From positions 1 to 36,628 of the forward strand of contig DASSBJ010000100.1 of assembly GCA_035698885.1 (NCBI GenBank): a stretch of DNA of 36,628 nucleotides, read 5' to 3'. The position numbers and the translations under genes are program-made. Shown one piece after another: positions 29,464-36,620 of the stretch. How positions within the stretch are numbered: the stretch's first letter is position 1; each line of letters opens with the position of its first letter. The notes beneath the pieces are model-generated. The model ran no database searches and was not told the origin of the DNA. It saw nothing but the letters and a program-made list of their open reading frames with translations. The DNA is from VRUE01 sp035698885. GTDB lineage: Bacteria; Actinomycetota; Thermoleophilia; Solirubrobacterales; 70-9.

Positions 29464-30405
29464 TCACTCCTCTTCCTGCGTCAGGGCGCGGATGTTGCCG
29501 CCCATGAAGCGGATGTAGAGGAAGGAGATGCCCATCACGGTGAGGAAGGTGAGCACGGCCAGCGCGGAGCCGAGCCCCGTGTTGCGGTTCGTCACCAGTT
29601 CGTTCTGCGCGATCAGCGACAGCGTTTCGGTTCCGTTCGCCCCTTTGGTCAGGACGTAGGGCAGGTCGAAGACGCGCAGCGCGTCGAGGGTGCGGAAGAT
29701 CAGCGCCACCGTGATCGCCGGGACGAGCAGCGGCAGCGTGATGCTGCGGAAGCGCTGCCAGGTGTTGGCGCCGTCGACCTTCGCCGCGTCGTGCAGCTCG
29801 TCGGGTATGCCCTGCAGCCCCGCGAGCAGCAGCAGCGCCATGAAGGGGGCCGTCTTCCAGACGTCGGCGAGGATCATCGCCCCCAGGGCGTAGCCTTCCT
29901 CGCCGAGCCAGACGACGTCCCCGCCGGGGAGCGATAGGGCGCTCAGCATCGTGTTGACGAAGCCGAGTTCGGGTTCGAAGATCGTGCGCCAGGTGATCGC
30001 GGTGACCACGGTGAGGATCGCCCAGGGAACGAGCACGACCGCGCGCAGCAGCGCCCGTCCGCGAAACGCCTGGTGCATGACCAGGGCCATGCCGAGGCCG
30101 ATCGCCAGCTCGAGGCTCACCGAGATGGCGGTGAAGAGCACGGTGGTTTTCATCGCTTCCCAGAACTGCGACGAGCCGAGCGCTTCGAGGTAGTTGTCGA
30201 GCCCGACGAACCTCGAGAGGCCGGGCGTGATGACGCTGTATTCGTTGAGCGAGAGCCAGACCGCGTAGCCGATCGGGTAGGCGGCGACGAGCGCGATCAC
30301 CGCCAGCGACGGAGTCAGCATCGCCGCGCCGAGGCGGCGCTCCTCGCGGAAGACCGAGCGCCGCCTGCGCCGAGGCTGGGGCAGCCGCTCGGCTCTGCCC
30401 TCCAT
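29464..30405 (-). CDS. Carbohydrate ABC transporter permease, MalF/SugA type
   Basis: The 313-residue protein has a basic cytoplasmic N-terminus (about 30 residues rich in Arg) followed by six hydrophobic segments, from AMLTPSLAVIALVAAYPIGY onward, and the EAA motif HDAAKVDGANTWQRFRSITL. LVPWAILTVVTAITWRTIFE is typical of MalF/UgpA-type permeases. It pairs with the MalG-type subunit encoded 3 bases downstream and receives substrate from the lipoprotein encoded immediately upstream. Its ATG shares one base with that gene's stop (TAATG), giving coupled translation. It lacks the large periplasmic P2 loop of enterobacterial MalF, as in most Gram-positive homologues. Confidence 0.92.
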   Translation of the reverse strand: MEGRAERLPQPRRRRRSVFREERRLGAAMLTPSLAVIALVAAYPIGYAVWLSLNEYSVITPGLSRFVGLDNYLEALGSSQFWEAMKTTVLFTAISVSLELAIGLGMALVMHQAFRGRALLRAVVLVPWAILTVVTAITWRTIFEPELGFVNTMLSALSLPGGDVVWLGEEGYALGAMILADVWKTAPFMALLLLAGLQGIPDELHDAAKVDGANTWQRFRSITLPLLVPAITVALIFRTLDALRVFDLPYVLTKGANGTETLSLIAQNELVTNRNTGLGSALAVLTFLTVMGISFLYIRFMGGNIRALTQEEE

Positions 30406-31688
30406 TAGAACCTCTTCAGCGCATCTTCAATTTCGGAGTTCATCTGCGAGGCCGCCGCGTCGGAGGACTGCCTTCCGTTCAAGACTTCGAAGACGTTGTT
30501 GAAGATCGCTTCGGAGATTTCCGTGTACACCGGCGAGACCGGGCGGGCCTGCGCCTGTTCGACCGCTTTCAGCAGTTCTTCGGTGAACGGGATTTCCTTC
30601 TTGACCTCGGGGTCTTCGTACACCCCGGTGACCACCGCCGGCAGCGTCGCTTTGAGGAACATTTCCTTCTGCACCGGTTCGGTGACGAGGAATTCCGCGA
30701 AGGCCAGGGAGCCGTCCGGGTTGTCGGTGAAGGCGGAGATGCCGAGGTTGTAGCCGCCGACGACGCCCGCGCCTTCGTTGCCGCCGAAGCCGGGGAACTT
30801 CGTGACTTCGAAGTCGCCGGCGATGTTCGATTCCTTGCCCAGCGCGTAGGCATAGGGCCAGTTGCGCATGAAGGTCGCGTTGCCGGCCTCGAACGCCCGC
30901 CTCGAGCTCTCCTCTTCGTAGGTCGTGACTGCCTTCGCGACGGCGCCTTCTTCGATGCCCTTGCGCATGAAGTCGAGGACTTCGCGCGTCTCGGGCGAGT
31001 CGATTTCGACCGTTTCGCCGTCTTCGGAGAGGGCCTTGCCGCCGGCGCTGTAGAGCAGCTCGAGGAAGTTCACGGTCAGCCCCTCGTACCGTTCGCCCTG
31101 GTAGACGAGGCCGTTGTCTTCCTTGGCCTTCTTGTAGACCTCTTCCCAGGTCGAGGGCGGTTTCGGCACTTCGTCGGTCCGGTAGAAGAGGAAGCCGGCG
31201 TTGGTGTTGAACGGGATCGCCCACCTCTTGCCTTCGTATTCGGTCGTTTCCACGGTCGAGGGGATGAACTCGCCTTCGTGTTCTTCGACCACCGGGGTGA
31301 GGTCGTAGAGCCATCCGGACGCGGCGTACTCGGCGGTCCAGATCACGTCCATCCCGAGCACGTCGCACTCGTTCGATTCGGCGCGGAGGCGCTGGATCTG
31401 CTGTTCGCGCTGGATGTCCGCGTTTTCGGGCAGTTCGAGCAGCTTGGCTTCGAGCTTCGGGTTCTGTGCGTTGAATTTGTCGACCGCGGTTTTGAAGGCG
31501 CCGCTGGTGTCTTTGCCGATGCACCAGGTCACGCTCCCGGAGGCGTTCTGGGCGTCCGAGGGCTGCAGCGTCTTCGCTTCCGAGGCTCCGCCGCCGCCGC
31601 CGCTGTCACCGCCCCCGCATGCGCTGAGTCCCAGAGCCGCTACCAGCAATCCCAAGGCGACCAGATATGCGCGGGGTGCGACCGTCAT
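30405..31688 (-). CDS. Sugar-binding lipoprotein of an ABC importer (LpqY/MalE-like)
   Basis: The 427-residue product begins with a lipoprotein signal: hydrophobic AYLVALGLLVAALGLSACGG with the lipobox LSAC (lipidated Cys24), then a Gly/Ser-rich linker. The mature domain is a family 1 extracellular solute-binding fold: FKTAVDKFNAQNPKLEAKLL, DVLGMDVIWTAEYAASGWLY, RWAIPFNTNAGFLFYRTDEV, ATFMRNWPYAYAL and GGYNLGISAFTDNPDGSLAF. It captures a glycoside outside the membrane and delivers it to the two permeases encoded next. An AAAGGA ribosome site precedes ATG 31688. Glu is often GAA here, whereas neighbours strongly prefer GAG, hinting at a different expression level or origin. The aromatic-rich binding segments suggest a disaccharide; trehalose-like substrates are plausible but unproven. 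Confidence 0.92.
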   Translation of the reverse strand: MTVAPRAYLVALGLLVAALGLSACGGGDSGGGGGASEAKTLQPSDAQNASGSVTWCIGKDTSGAFKTAVDKFNAQNPKLEAKLLELPENADIQREQQIQRLRAESNECDVLGMDVIWTAEYAASGWLYDLTPVVEEHEGEFIPSTVETTEYEGKRWAIPFNTNAGFLFYRTDEVPKPPSTWEEVYKKAKEDNGLVYQGERYEGLTVNFLELLYSAGGKALSEDGETVEIDSPETREVLDFMRKGIEEGAVAKAVTTYEEESSRRAFEAGNATFMRNWPYAYALGKESNIAGDFEVTKFPGFGGNEGAGVVGGYNLGISAFTDNPDGSLAFAEFLVTEPVQKEMFLKATLPAVVTGVYEDPEVKKEIPFTEELLKAVEQAQARPVSPVYTEISEAIFNNVFEVLNGRQSSDAAASQMNSEIEDALKRF

Positions 31689-31750
31689 GTTCGGATCCTT
31701 TCCGGCGTCGGAATCCCGTCGCGAATCGAATACCCCGCGCCGGCGCCGCC

Positions 31751-31760
31751 AAACCGGTTT
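31751..31760. promoter_or_regulatory. Candidate LacI-family operator AAACCGGTTT
   Basis: This perfect 10-base palindrome has the central CG typical of LacI-family operators. It lies in the 157-base gap between the binding-protein gene (-) and the ATPase gene (+), where one site could control both directions. No LacI-type regulator is encoded in the window. Confidence 0.5.
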
Positions 31761-31791
31761 AAGCGGCTCTGCCTGCGGGGACTCTCAGAGT

Positions 31792-31823
31792 GCGCCTCTG
31801 CGACTTTCGCAAGCAGAGGGCGC
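31792..31823 (+). promoter_or_regulatory. Hairpin in the 5' leader of the ABC ATPase gene
   Basis: cctctgc (31795-31801) pairs with gcagagg (31813-31819) across an 11-base loop. Three more pairs (gcg/cgc) extend the stem past one bulged G. It ends about 8 bases before the GAGAAAGG ribosome site, and no T-run follows. It could stabilise the transcript or act as an attenuator. Confidence 0.4.
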
Positions 31824-31845
31824 GGAGATAGAGAAAGGCCCTGAA

Positions 31846-33042
31846 GTGGCGGAGATAGCGCTCGACGGCGTGACCAAGGTCTTCCCGGACGGATACGAAG
31901 CGGTCAAGGACGTCAACCTCGAGATCGACGACGGGGAATTCATGATCCTCGTCGGCCCCTCCGGTTGCGGCAAGTCGACGGCGCTGCGGATGATCGCCGG
32001 CCTCGAGGACATCTCGCGGGGCGAGGTGAGGATCGGCGGCGAGACGGTCAACGAGCGCGCGCCGAAGGACCGCGACATCGCGATGGTCTTTCAGAACTAC
32101 GCCCTCTATCCGCATATGACCGTGCGCGAGAACATGGGCTTTGCCCTGAAGCTGGCCGGGGCCGACCGCGCGGAAATCGACCGCAAGGCGGAGGAGGCGG
32201 CCGAGATCCTCGACCTGACGCAGCACCTGGACCGCCGGCCCGCGAACCTCTCCGGCGGGCAGCGCCAGCGGGTTGCGATGGGCCGGGCGATCGTCCGCGA
32301 CCCCAAAGCCTTCCTGCTCGACGAGCCGCTGTCCAACCTCGACGCGAAGCTGCGCGTGCAGATGCGCACCGAGCTGGCGCGGCTGCAATCGCGCCTCGGC
32401 ACGACCACCGTCTACGTGACCCACGATCAGACGGAGGCGATGACCCTCGGCGACCGCGTCGCGGTCATGCGAGCGGGGGAGCTGCAGCAGGTCGGCTCGC
32501 CGGCCGAGCTGTACAACGACCCGAAGAACCTCTTCGTCGCCGGCTTCATCGGCTCGCCGGCGATGAACTTCATGCCGGCCGAGCTGAGCGACGGGAAGGT
32601 GAAGCTGCCGATCGGCGAGGTGGGCGCCGGCGAGACGGCGGGTGGGCGCGCCGACGGCCCGGTCGTGGCCGGGCTGCGCCCGGAGAGCTTCGAGGACGCC
32701 TCGATGGTGGGCGACGACTCGAAGCGGGAACGCGGCCTCGTCTTCAAAGCCGAGATCGACCTGGTCGAGTCCCTGGGATCGGATCTGTACGCCTACTTCC
32801 ACATCGAGTCGGCGGGGGTCGAGTCCGACCAGCTCGCCGACCTCGTCGGCGACAGCCTCGACGAGACCGGCGCCGCCAACCTGCGCGAGGGCCAGGAGCA
32901 GGTGATCGCCCGACTCGATGCCTCCAGCAGGATCAGCCGTGGCGAGGAGGTCGAGCTGTGGGCCGACACCACCCAGCTGCACCTCTTCGACCCCGACAGC
33001 GGGGCCAGCATCCGCGGCCAAGATCGAGCCGTCGCCGCATAG
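31846..33042 (+). CDS. Carbohydrate ABC transporter ATP-binding protein (UgpC/MsmK/SugC type)
   Basis: From GTG 31846, preceded by GAGAAAGG, the product is 398 residues; the long upstream open frame is a shadow of the opposite-strand binding-protein gene. Walker A is GPSGCGKST (37-45), the signature is LSGGQRQRVAMGRAI, Walker B is AFLLDEPLSNLDAKLR and the H-loop is VYVTHDQTEAMT. The C-terminal third is a TOBE/MalK-like regulatory domain; it contains an extended acidic segment after FHIESAG (GVESDQLADLVGDSLDETGA) that is longer than in many MsmK proteins. It energises the CUT1 sugar importer encoded divergently. Such ATPases are often shared among several importers, which may explain its separate transcription. 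Confidence 0.93.
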   Translation: MAEIALDGVTKVFPDGYEAVKDVNLEIDDGEFMILVGPSGCGKSTALRMIAGLEDISRGEVRIGGETVNERAPKDRDIAMVFQNYALYPHMTVRENMGFALKLAGADRAEIDRKAEEAAEILDLTQHLDRRPANLSGGQRQRVAMGRAIVRDPKAFLLDEPLSNLDAKLRVQMRTELARLQSRLGTTTVYVTHDQTEAMTLGDRVAVMRAGELQQVGSPAELYNDPKNLFVAGFIGSPAMNFMPAELSDGKVKLPIGEVGAGETAGGRADGPVVAGLRPESFEDASMVGDDSKRERGLVFKAEIDLVESLGSDLYAYFHIESAGVESDQLADLVGDSLDETGAANLREGQEQVIARLDASSRISRGEEVELWADTTQLHLFDPDSGASIRGQDRAVAA

Positions 33043-33076
33043 CTCTCGCGGGAGATCCTCGCGCCAGGGTCTCGAG

Positions 33077-33082
33077 TAGCGT
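33077..33082 (+). promoter_or_regulatory. Candidate -10 box for leaderless acyl-CoA dehydrogenase transcript
   Basis: TAGCGT lies 8 bases before ATG 33091 and there is no Shine-Dalgarno sequence. It makes the dehydrogenase a unit separate from the upstream ATPase gene. Confidence 0.4.
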
Positions 33083-33090
33083 CCTCCGTC

Positions 33091-34269
33091 ATGGCGGTGA
33101 TCAAGGACAGCGGCGCGCGGGCGACGATGCCGCCCTTCGGCTCCGAGCACGAGGAGCTGCGCGAGACGGTCACCCGCTTCGTCGCCAAGGAGATCGCGCC
33201 GCACGTCGACGAGTGGGAGGCGGCGCGTGAATTCCCCCGCGAGCTGTACCGGCGCTGCGCCGAGCTCGGCTTCCTCGGGCTGAAGTTCCCGGAGGCCTAC
33301 GGCGGCCAGGGCGGCACGCACCTGCACGACGCGATCTGGGTCGAGGAGCTGGCCCGCTCGGGCGGATCGGGCGGGGTCGCCGCCGGGCTCAACGCCCACA
33401 CCTCGATCGCGATGCCGCCGATCTTCAACTTCGGCAACGAGGAGCAGAAGCAGCGCTGGCTGGTCCCCGGGATCGCCGGTGAGAAGATCGGCGCGCTGGG
33501 GATCACCGAGCCCGGCGCCGGCTCCGACGTCGCCGGGATCTCGACCTTCGCCCGCAAGGTCGACGGCGGCTACGTGGTCAACGGCTCGAAGACCTTCATC
33601 ACCAACGGCGTCCGCGCCGACTTCCTCGTCTGCGCCTGCAAGACGACCCAGGAGGGCGGGCACGGCGGCATCTCCTTCCTCGTGCTCGAGCGGGAGATGC
33701 CCGGTTATGAGGTGGCGCGGAAGCTGGAGAAGATGGGCTGGCACTCCTCCGACACCGGCGAGCTCGCCTTCACCGACGTCGAGGTGCCGGCGGAGAACCT
33801 GCTGGGAGAGGAGAACGAGGGCTTCAAGCTGATCATGTTCAACTTCGCCTGGGAGCGGCTGCTGATGGCGATCGGCGCGGTCGGCGCGATGCAGCGCCTG
33901 ATCGAGAGGACCGTCGAGTACGCCCTCGACCGCGAAGCCTTCGGCCGCCCGATCGGCAACTTCCAGGCGATCCGCCACCAGGTCGCCGAGATGGCGACCA
34001 AGGCCGAGACCTCCCGCGCCCTCACCTACAACGCCCTGCGCCTCTTCCACGAGGGCCACGAGTGCATCAAGGACGTGACGATGGCCAAGCTCGTCACCCA
34101 GCGCGCCGTGCTCGAGATCGCCGACCAGTCCCTCCAGATCCACGGCGGCTACGGCTACATGCGCGAGTACGGCATAGAGCGAGCCGTCCGCGACGCCCGC
34201 CTAGGCCCGATCGGCGGCGGCACCGACGAGGTGATGAAGGAGATCCTCGGCAAGCTGATCGGGTTGTAG
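33091..34269 (+). CDS. Acyl-CoA dehydrogenase (second copy)
   Basis: The 392-residue product is a paralogue of the enzyme at 26216-27433, with the same motifs: GALGITEPGAGSDVAGISTF, GSKTFITNGVRADFLVCACK, ALDREAFGRPIGNFQAIRHQ and IHGGYGYMREYGIERAVRDA. As in the paralogue, the medium-chain catalytic Glu position reads GGGTDE and the likely base is Glu255 in NFAWERLLMA, the isovaleryl/long-chain arrangement. It introduces the 2,3 double bond in an acyl-CoA using FAD, passing electrons to ETF. Neighbouring genes (ABC ATPase upstream, metallo-beta-lactamase-fold protein downstream) do not reveal the chain specificity. Length and ends are normal. Confidence 0.92.
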   Translation: MAVIKDSGARATMPPFGSEHEELRETVTRFVAKEIAPHVDEWEAAREFPRELYRRCAELGFLGLKFPEAYGGQGGTHLHDAIWVEELARSGGSGGVAAGLNAHTSIAMPPIFNFGNEEQKQRWLVPGIAGEKIGALGITEPGAGSDVAGISTFARKVDGGYVVNGSKTFITNGVRADFLVCACKTTQEGGHGGISFLVLEREMPGYEVARKLEKMGWHSSDTGELAFTDVEVPAENLLGEENEGFKLIMFNFAWERLLMAIGAVGAMQRLIERTVEYALDREAFGRPIGNFQAIRHQVAEMATKAETSRALTYNALRLFHEGHECIKDVTMAKLVTQRAVLEIADQSLQIHGGYGYMREYGIERAVRDARLGPIGGGTDEVMKEILGKLIGL

Positions 34270-34386
34270 ACGTCTCCAGGGCGAGGCGACGATCGCGATC
34301 CAGCCGCCGCGGGAGGCTTCGCGGAGGAGCAGGTGGCGGCCGAGGGCCAGGGGCATCGACCGATGGTAGGAGGGCGACGCAGCGGG

Positions 34387-34392
34387 TACGGT
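34387..34392 (+). promoter_or_regulatory. Candidate -10 box for leaderless transcript of the MBL-fold gene
   Basis: TACGGT lies 6 bases before ATG 34399. The rest of the 129-base gap after the acyl-CoA dehydrogenase shows no ribosome site or clear terminator. Confidence 0.4.
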
Positions 34393-34398
34393 GTCGCC

Positions 34399-35007
34399 AT
34401 GGACGAGATCGCCGACGGGATCTTTCACTGGAAGGCGAAGCACCGGGGGATCGGGGCGGAGGTCGACTGCCACTTCGTCGCCGGCTCCGGGACGGCGATC
34501 GACCCGCTGCTGCCCGCCGAGGGGATCGAGTGGTTCGACGGGCGCGACGTGCAGCGGGTCGTGCTCTCCAACCGCCACCACCTGCGCGACGGGGCGGAGA
34601 TCGCCGAGCGCTTCGGCTGCCCGATCCTCTGCCACGAGGCCGGCCTGCACGAGTTCGAGCACGGCGGACCGGAGGTCACGGGCTTCGCCTTCGGCGAGCG
34701 CATCGCGCCCGACCTCGTCGCCCTGGAGATGGACTCGATCTGTCCCGAGGACACGGTCCTGCGGATCGAGGCCGGCGGCGGCGCGCTGCTCTTCGCCGAC
34801 AGCGTCATCCACTACGGCGGGCTCGGCTTCGTCCCCGACGAGCACCTCGGCGACGACCCCGAGGCGACCAAGCGCCGGATCCGCGAGCGCTGCGCCGCGC
34901 TGCTCGACGAGGACTTCGAGCATCTGCTCTTCGCCCACGGCGCTCCGCGCCTGGACGACGGCAAGCCGGCGCTGCGCGAGTTCGCCGCGATGGACGACGA
35001 ATCCTGA
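34399..35007 (+). CDS. Metallo-beta-lactamase-fold-like protein with degenerate metal motif
   Basis: The 202-residue product resembles a short metallo-beta-lactamase fold: strands EIADGIFHWKAKH and VDCHFVAGSGTAIDPLLPAE, the segment VVLSNRHHLRDGAEIAERFG, PILCHEAGLHEF, ALLFADSVIHYGG and the terminal LLFAHGAPRL. The canonical HxHxDH metal motif is replaced by NRHHLRDG, so only part of the zinc site remains. Similar NRHHxRD proteins exist in Actinobacteria and Archaea without assigned function. ATG 34399 is supported by a TACGGT box 6 bases upstream; the open frame extends earlier without similarity. It may be a non-hydrolytic or single-metal enzyme. Flanked by acyl-CoA dehydrogenase and sixA, it has no informative partner. 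Confidence 0.7.
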   Translation: MDEIADGIFHWKAKHRGIGAEVDCHFVAGSGTAIDPLLPAEGIEWFDGRDVQRVVLSNRHHLRDGAEIAERFGCPILCHEAGLHEFEHGGPEVTGFAFGERIAPDLVALEMDSICPEDTVLRIEAGGGALLFADSVIHYGGLGFVPDEHLGDDPEATKRRIRERCAALLDEDFEHLLFAHGAPRLDDGKPALREFAAMDDES

Positions 35008-35073
35008 GACCACGCCTCGATGCGGGTCTACCGCCGCAGCTGCGCCGCCTCGGGCCGTGCTGAGCGCAGCCCT

Positions 35074-35079
35074 TAGGAT
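35074..35079 (+). promoter_or_regulatory. Candidate -10 box for leaderless sixA transcript
   Basis: TAGGAT lies 6 bases before GTG 35086 with no Shine-Dalgarno sequence, supporting this start codon, which also yields the family N-terminus. Confidence 0.4.
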
Positions 35080-35085
35080 CCAGGC

Positions 35086-35538
35086 GTGATCTACCTGCTG
35101 CGACACGGCGTCGCGGAGCGGACCAACGGCGAGGACGCGAAGCGGCGCCTGACCGGCGAGGGCAGGCGGCAGTCCGCGGCGGCCGGGCGGGCGCTGGCGG
35201 CGCTCGGCGCGCCGATCGAAGCCTGCCTGACCAGCCCCAAGCTGCGGGCCGCGGAAACCGCGGAGCTCGCCTGCCAGGCGCTGGGGATCCCGGCCGAGAC
35301 CGCGGACTCGCTGGCCGGCGGGCCCTTCGACGCGCTCGAGCTCGCCGCCGGCCGCGGCGAGGCGATGCTGGTCGGCCACGAGCCGGACCTCTCGAACGAG
35401 ATCGCCCGCCTCACCGGCGCCAAGGCGAAGCTGCACAAGGGCGGCCTGGCGATCGTCGACGGCAACACGCTGCTGGCCCTGCTGGGACCGCAGGAGCTGG
35501 CCGCGATCGCCGCGGGCGGGAACCAAGCGCGCGCCTGA
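35086..35538 (+). CDS. sixA: SixA-type phosphohistidine phosphatase (histidine phosphatase superfamily)
   Basis: The 150-residue product is the right length for SixA. It opens MIYLLRHGVAERT with the catalytic RHG (nucleophile His7), followed by RRLTGEGRRQSAAAGRAL, CLTSPKLRAAETAELA with the phosphate-binding Arg, and MLVGHEPDLSNEIARLTGAK with the second catalytic His. SixA removes phosphate from phosphohistidine proteins such as ArcB and the nitrogen PTS in E. coli; in Actinobacteria the target is unknown. GTG 35086 directly gives the conserved start. Gaps of 78 bases before and 251 after suggest a single-gene unit. Confidence 0.9.
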   Translation: MIYLLRHGVAERTNGEDAKRRLTGEGRRQSAAAGRALAALGAPIEACLTSPKLRAAETAELACQALGIPAETADSLAGGPFDALELAAGRGEAMLVGHEPDLSNEIARLTGAKAKLHKGGLAIVDGNTLLALLGPQELAAIAAGGNQARA

Positions 35539-35559
35539 TCCATCTACGGCGGGGACACA

Positions 35560-35599
35560 GCGCCCCGGCCGCTCATGGGAGGTGAAGCAGCCGGGGCAC
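35560..35599 (+). terminator. Candidate hairpin terminator downstream of sixA
   Basis: GCCCCGGC (35562-35569) pairs perfectly with GCCGGGGC (35590-35597) across a 20-base loop, plus one outer G-C pair after a mismatch. A short T-run (35604-35606) follows. The loop is long and the T-run weak, so a structured leader element is an alternative. Confidence 0.4.
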
Positions 35600-35605
35600 G
35601 CTCTT

Positions 35606-35656
35606 TGCGGACGATCTCTCTCGTACGCGGTCTGTTGTCTATCAGACGTTTCCGCA
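35606..35656. other. Nested inverted repeats in the sixA-SDR intergenic region
   Basis: TGCGGA (35606-35611) pairs with TCCGCA (35651-35656). Inside are CGA-N6-TCG (35612-35623) and GTCTG-N8-CAGAC (35630-35647), giving a three-way-junction-like fold. It lies in the 251-base gap before the SDR gene and could be a leader RNA or, for GTCTG/CAGAC, a protein-binding site. No known riboswitch is recognised. Confidence 0.3.
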
Positions 35657-35711
35657 CTTGCCAAATCTCGCCCGCGCCGATTTCCGCAATCTGCGCGACG
35701 GGGGCCCGGAT

Positions 35712-35725
35712 TGGCCGGTCAGCCA
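35712..35725. promoter_or_regulatory. Candidate second TetR operator, upstream of the SDR gene
   Basis: TGGCCGGTCAGCCA matches the minus-strand form of the 17605-17618 operator (TGACTGGTCAGTCA) at 11 of 14 positions and lies within the dyad TTGGC-N6-GCCAA (35711-35726). It would cover the -35 region if TAGCCT (35743-35748) is the -10 box of the SDR gene. Confidence 0.45.
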
Positions 35726-35789
35726 AGCCGCGCCGTTCCTTGTAGCCTCCGCGGCCGACTTCACGACCTAAAAGGAGAGCGCAAGATCG

Positions 35790-36620
35790 ATGGGACTTCT
35801 TGATGGGAAAGCGGCGATCGTCACCGGCTCCGCCCGCGGCATCGGCCGCGCCACCGCGGAGCTGTTCGTCAGCGAGGGCGCCAAGGTTCTGATCAACGAC
35901 CTCGACGCCGACGTCGCCGAGCAGGCGGCGGGCGAGATCGACGGCGAGACGGCGGTCTTCAGCGGCGACCTGACGAAGGAGGGCGCCGCCGACGAGCTGG
36001 TCAAGGCCGGCGTCGACGCCTTCGGCGCGATCGACATCTGCGTCAACAACGCCGGCTACACCTGGGACGGCGTCGCCCACCGGATGAGCGACGAGCAGTT
36101 CCAGGCGATGCTCGACATCCACACCGTCGTCCCCTTCCGCGTCGCGCGCGCCCTGGCGCCGCACTGGCGCGAGGCCGCCAAGGCCGAGAAGGGCGAAGAG
36201 CGGGAGGTCTTCCGCAAGCTGATCAACATCTCCTCGACCTCGGGGACGATGGGCAACGCCGGCCAGGTCAACTACTCGGCGGCGAAGATGGGCGTCGTCG
36301 GCCTGACCAAAACGCTGGCCAAGGAGTGGGGCCAGTTCAAGATCAACGTCAACGCGGTCGCCTTCGGCTTCGTCGAAACGCGCCTCACCGCCGCCAAGGA
36401 GGGGGGCGAAGAGATGACGACGCCGGGGGGCGAGAAGATCGAGCTCGGCATCCCCGAGCAGATGCGGGCGATGGCCTCGGCGATCATCCCGCTCGGCCGC
36501 CCCGCGACGCCGGAGGAGGCCTCGGGCCCGGTGCTCTTCCTCGCCTCGCCGCTGGCCAACTACGTGCAGGGCCAGGTGCTGAACGTGACCGGCGGCATGT
36601 TCGGAGGCATGTACACCTAG
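35790..36620 (+). CDS. Short-chain dehydrogenase/reductase, FabG-like
   Basis: The 276-residue product is a classical SDR: cofactor motif TGSARGIG near residue 13, NNAG in DICVNNAGYTWDGVAHR, the catalytic Ser in LINISSTSG and YxxxK in VNYSAAKMGVVGLTKTLAKE, then NAVAFGFVETRLT and the C-terminal YVQGQVLNVTGGMFGGMYT. It probably interconverts a beta-hydroxyacyl and beta-ketoacyl thioester with NAD(P)H, as FabG or 3-hydroxyacyl-CoA dehydrogenase. A long insertion (about residues 200-225, with EEMTTPGGEKIELGIPEQ) is larger than in FabG. An excellent ribosome site, AAAGGAGAG (35771-35779), precedes ATG 35790, unlike the leaderless neighbours, suggesting strong translation. A candidate operator for the window's FadR-like TetR regulator lies in its promoter. 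Confidence 0.9.
   Translation: MGLLDGKAAIVTGSARGIGRATAELFVSEGAKVLINDLDADVAEQAAGEIDGETAVFSGDLTKEGAADELVKAGVDAFGAIDICVNNAGYTWDGVAHRMSDEQFQAMLDIHTVVPFRVARALAPHWREAAKAEKGEEREVFRKLINISSTSGTMGNAGQVNYSAAKMGVVGLTKTLAKEWGQFKINVNAVAFGFVETRLTAAKEGGEEMTTPGGEKIELGIPEQMRAMASAIIPLGRPATPEEASGPVLFLASPLANYVQGQVLNVTGGMFGGMYT

Noticed and set aside
31781..31791. ACTCT-C-AGAGT palindrome in the ATPase leader as an operator
   Set aside because: Five-base arms around one base are expected by chance, and it neighbours stronger candidates (AAACCGGTTT and the 31792 stem).
34201..34356. Minus-strand open frame of 51 codons beginning MPLALGRHLLLREASRGGW after the second acyl-CoA dehydrogenase
   Set aside because: The first 30 residues look protein-like, but there is no ribosome site or promoter and the rest runs over the dehydrogenase gene. 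Treated as a chance frame or unrecognisable remnant.
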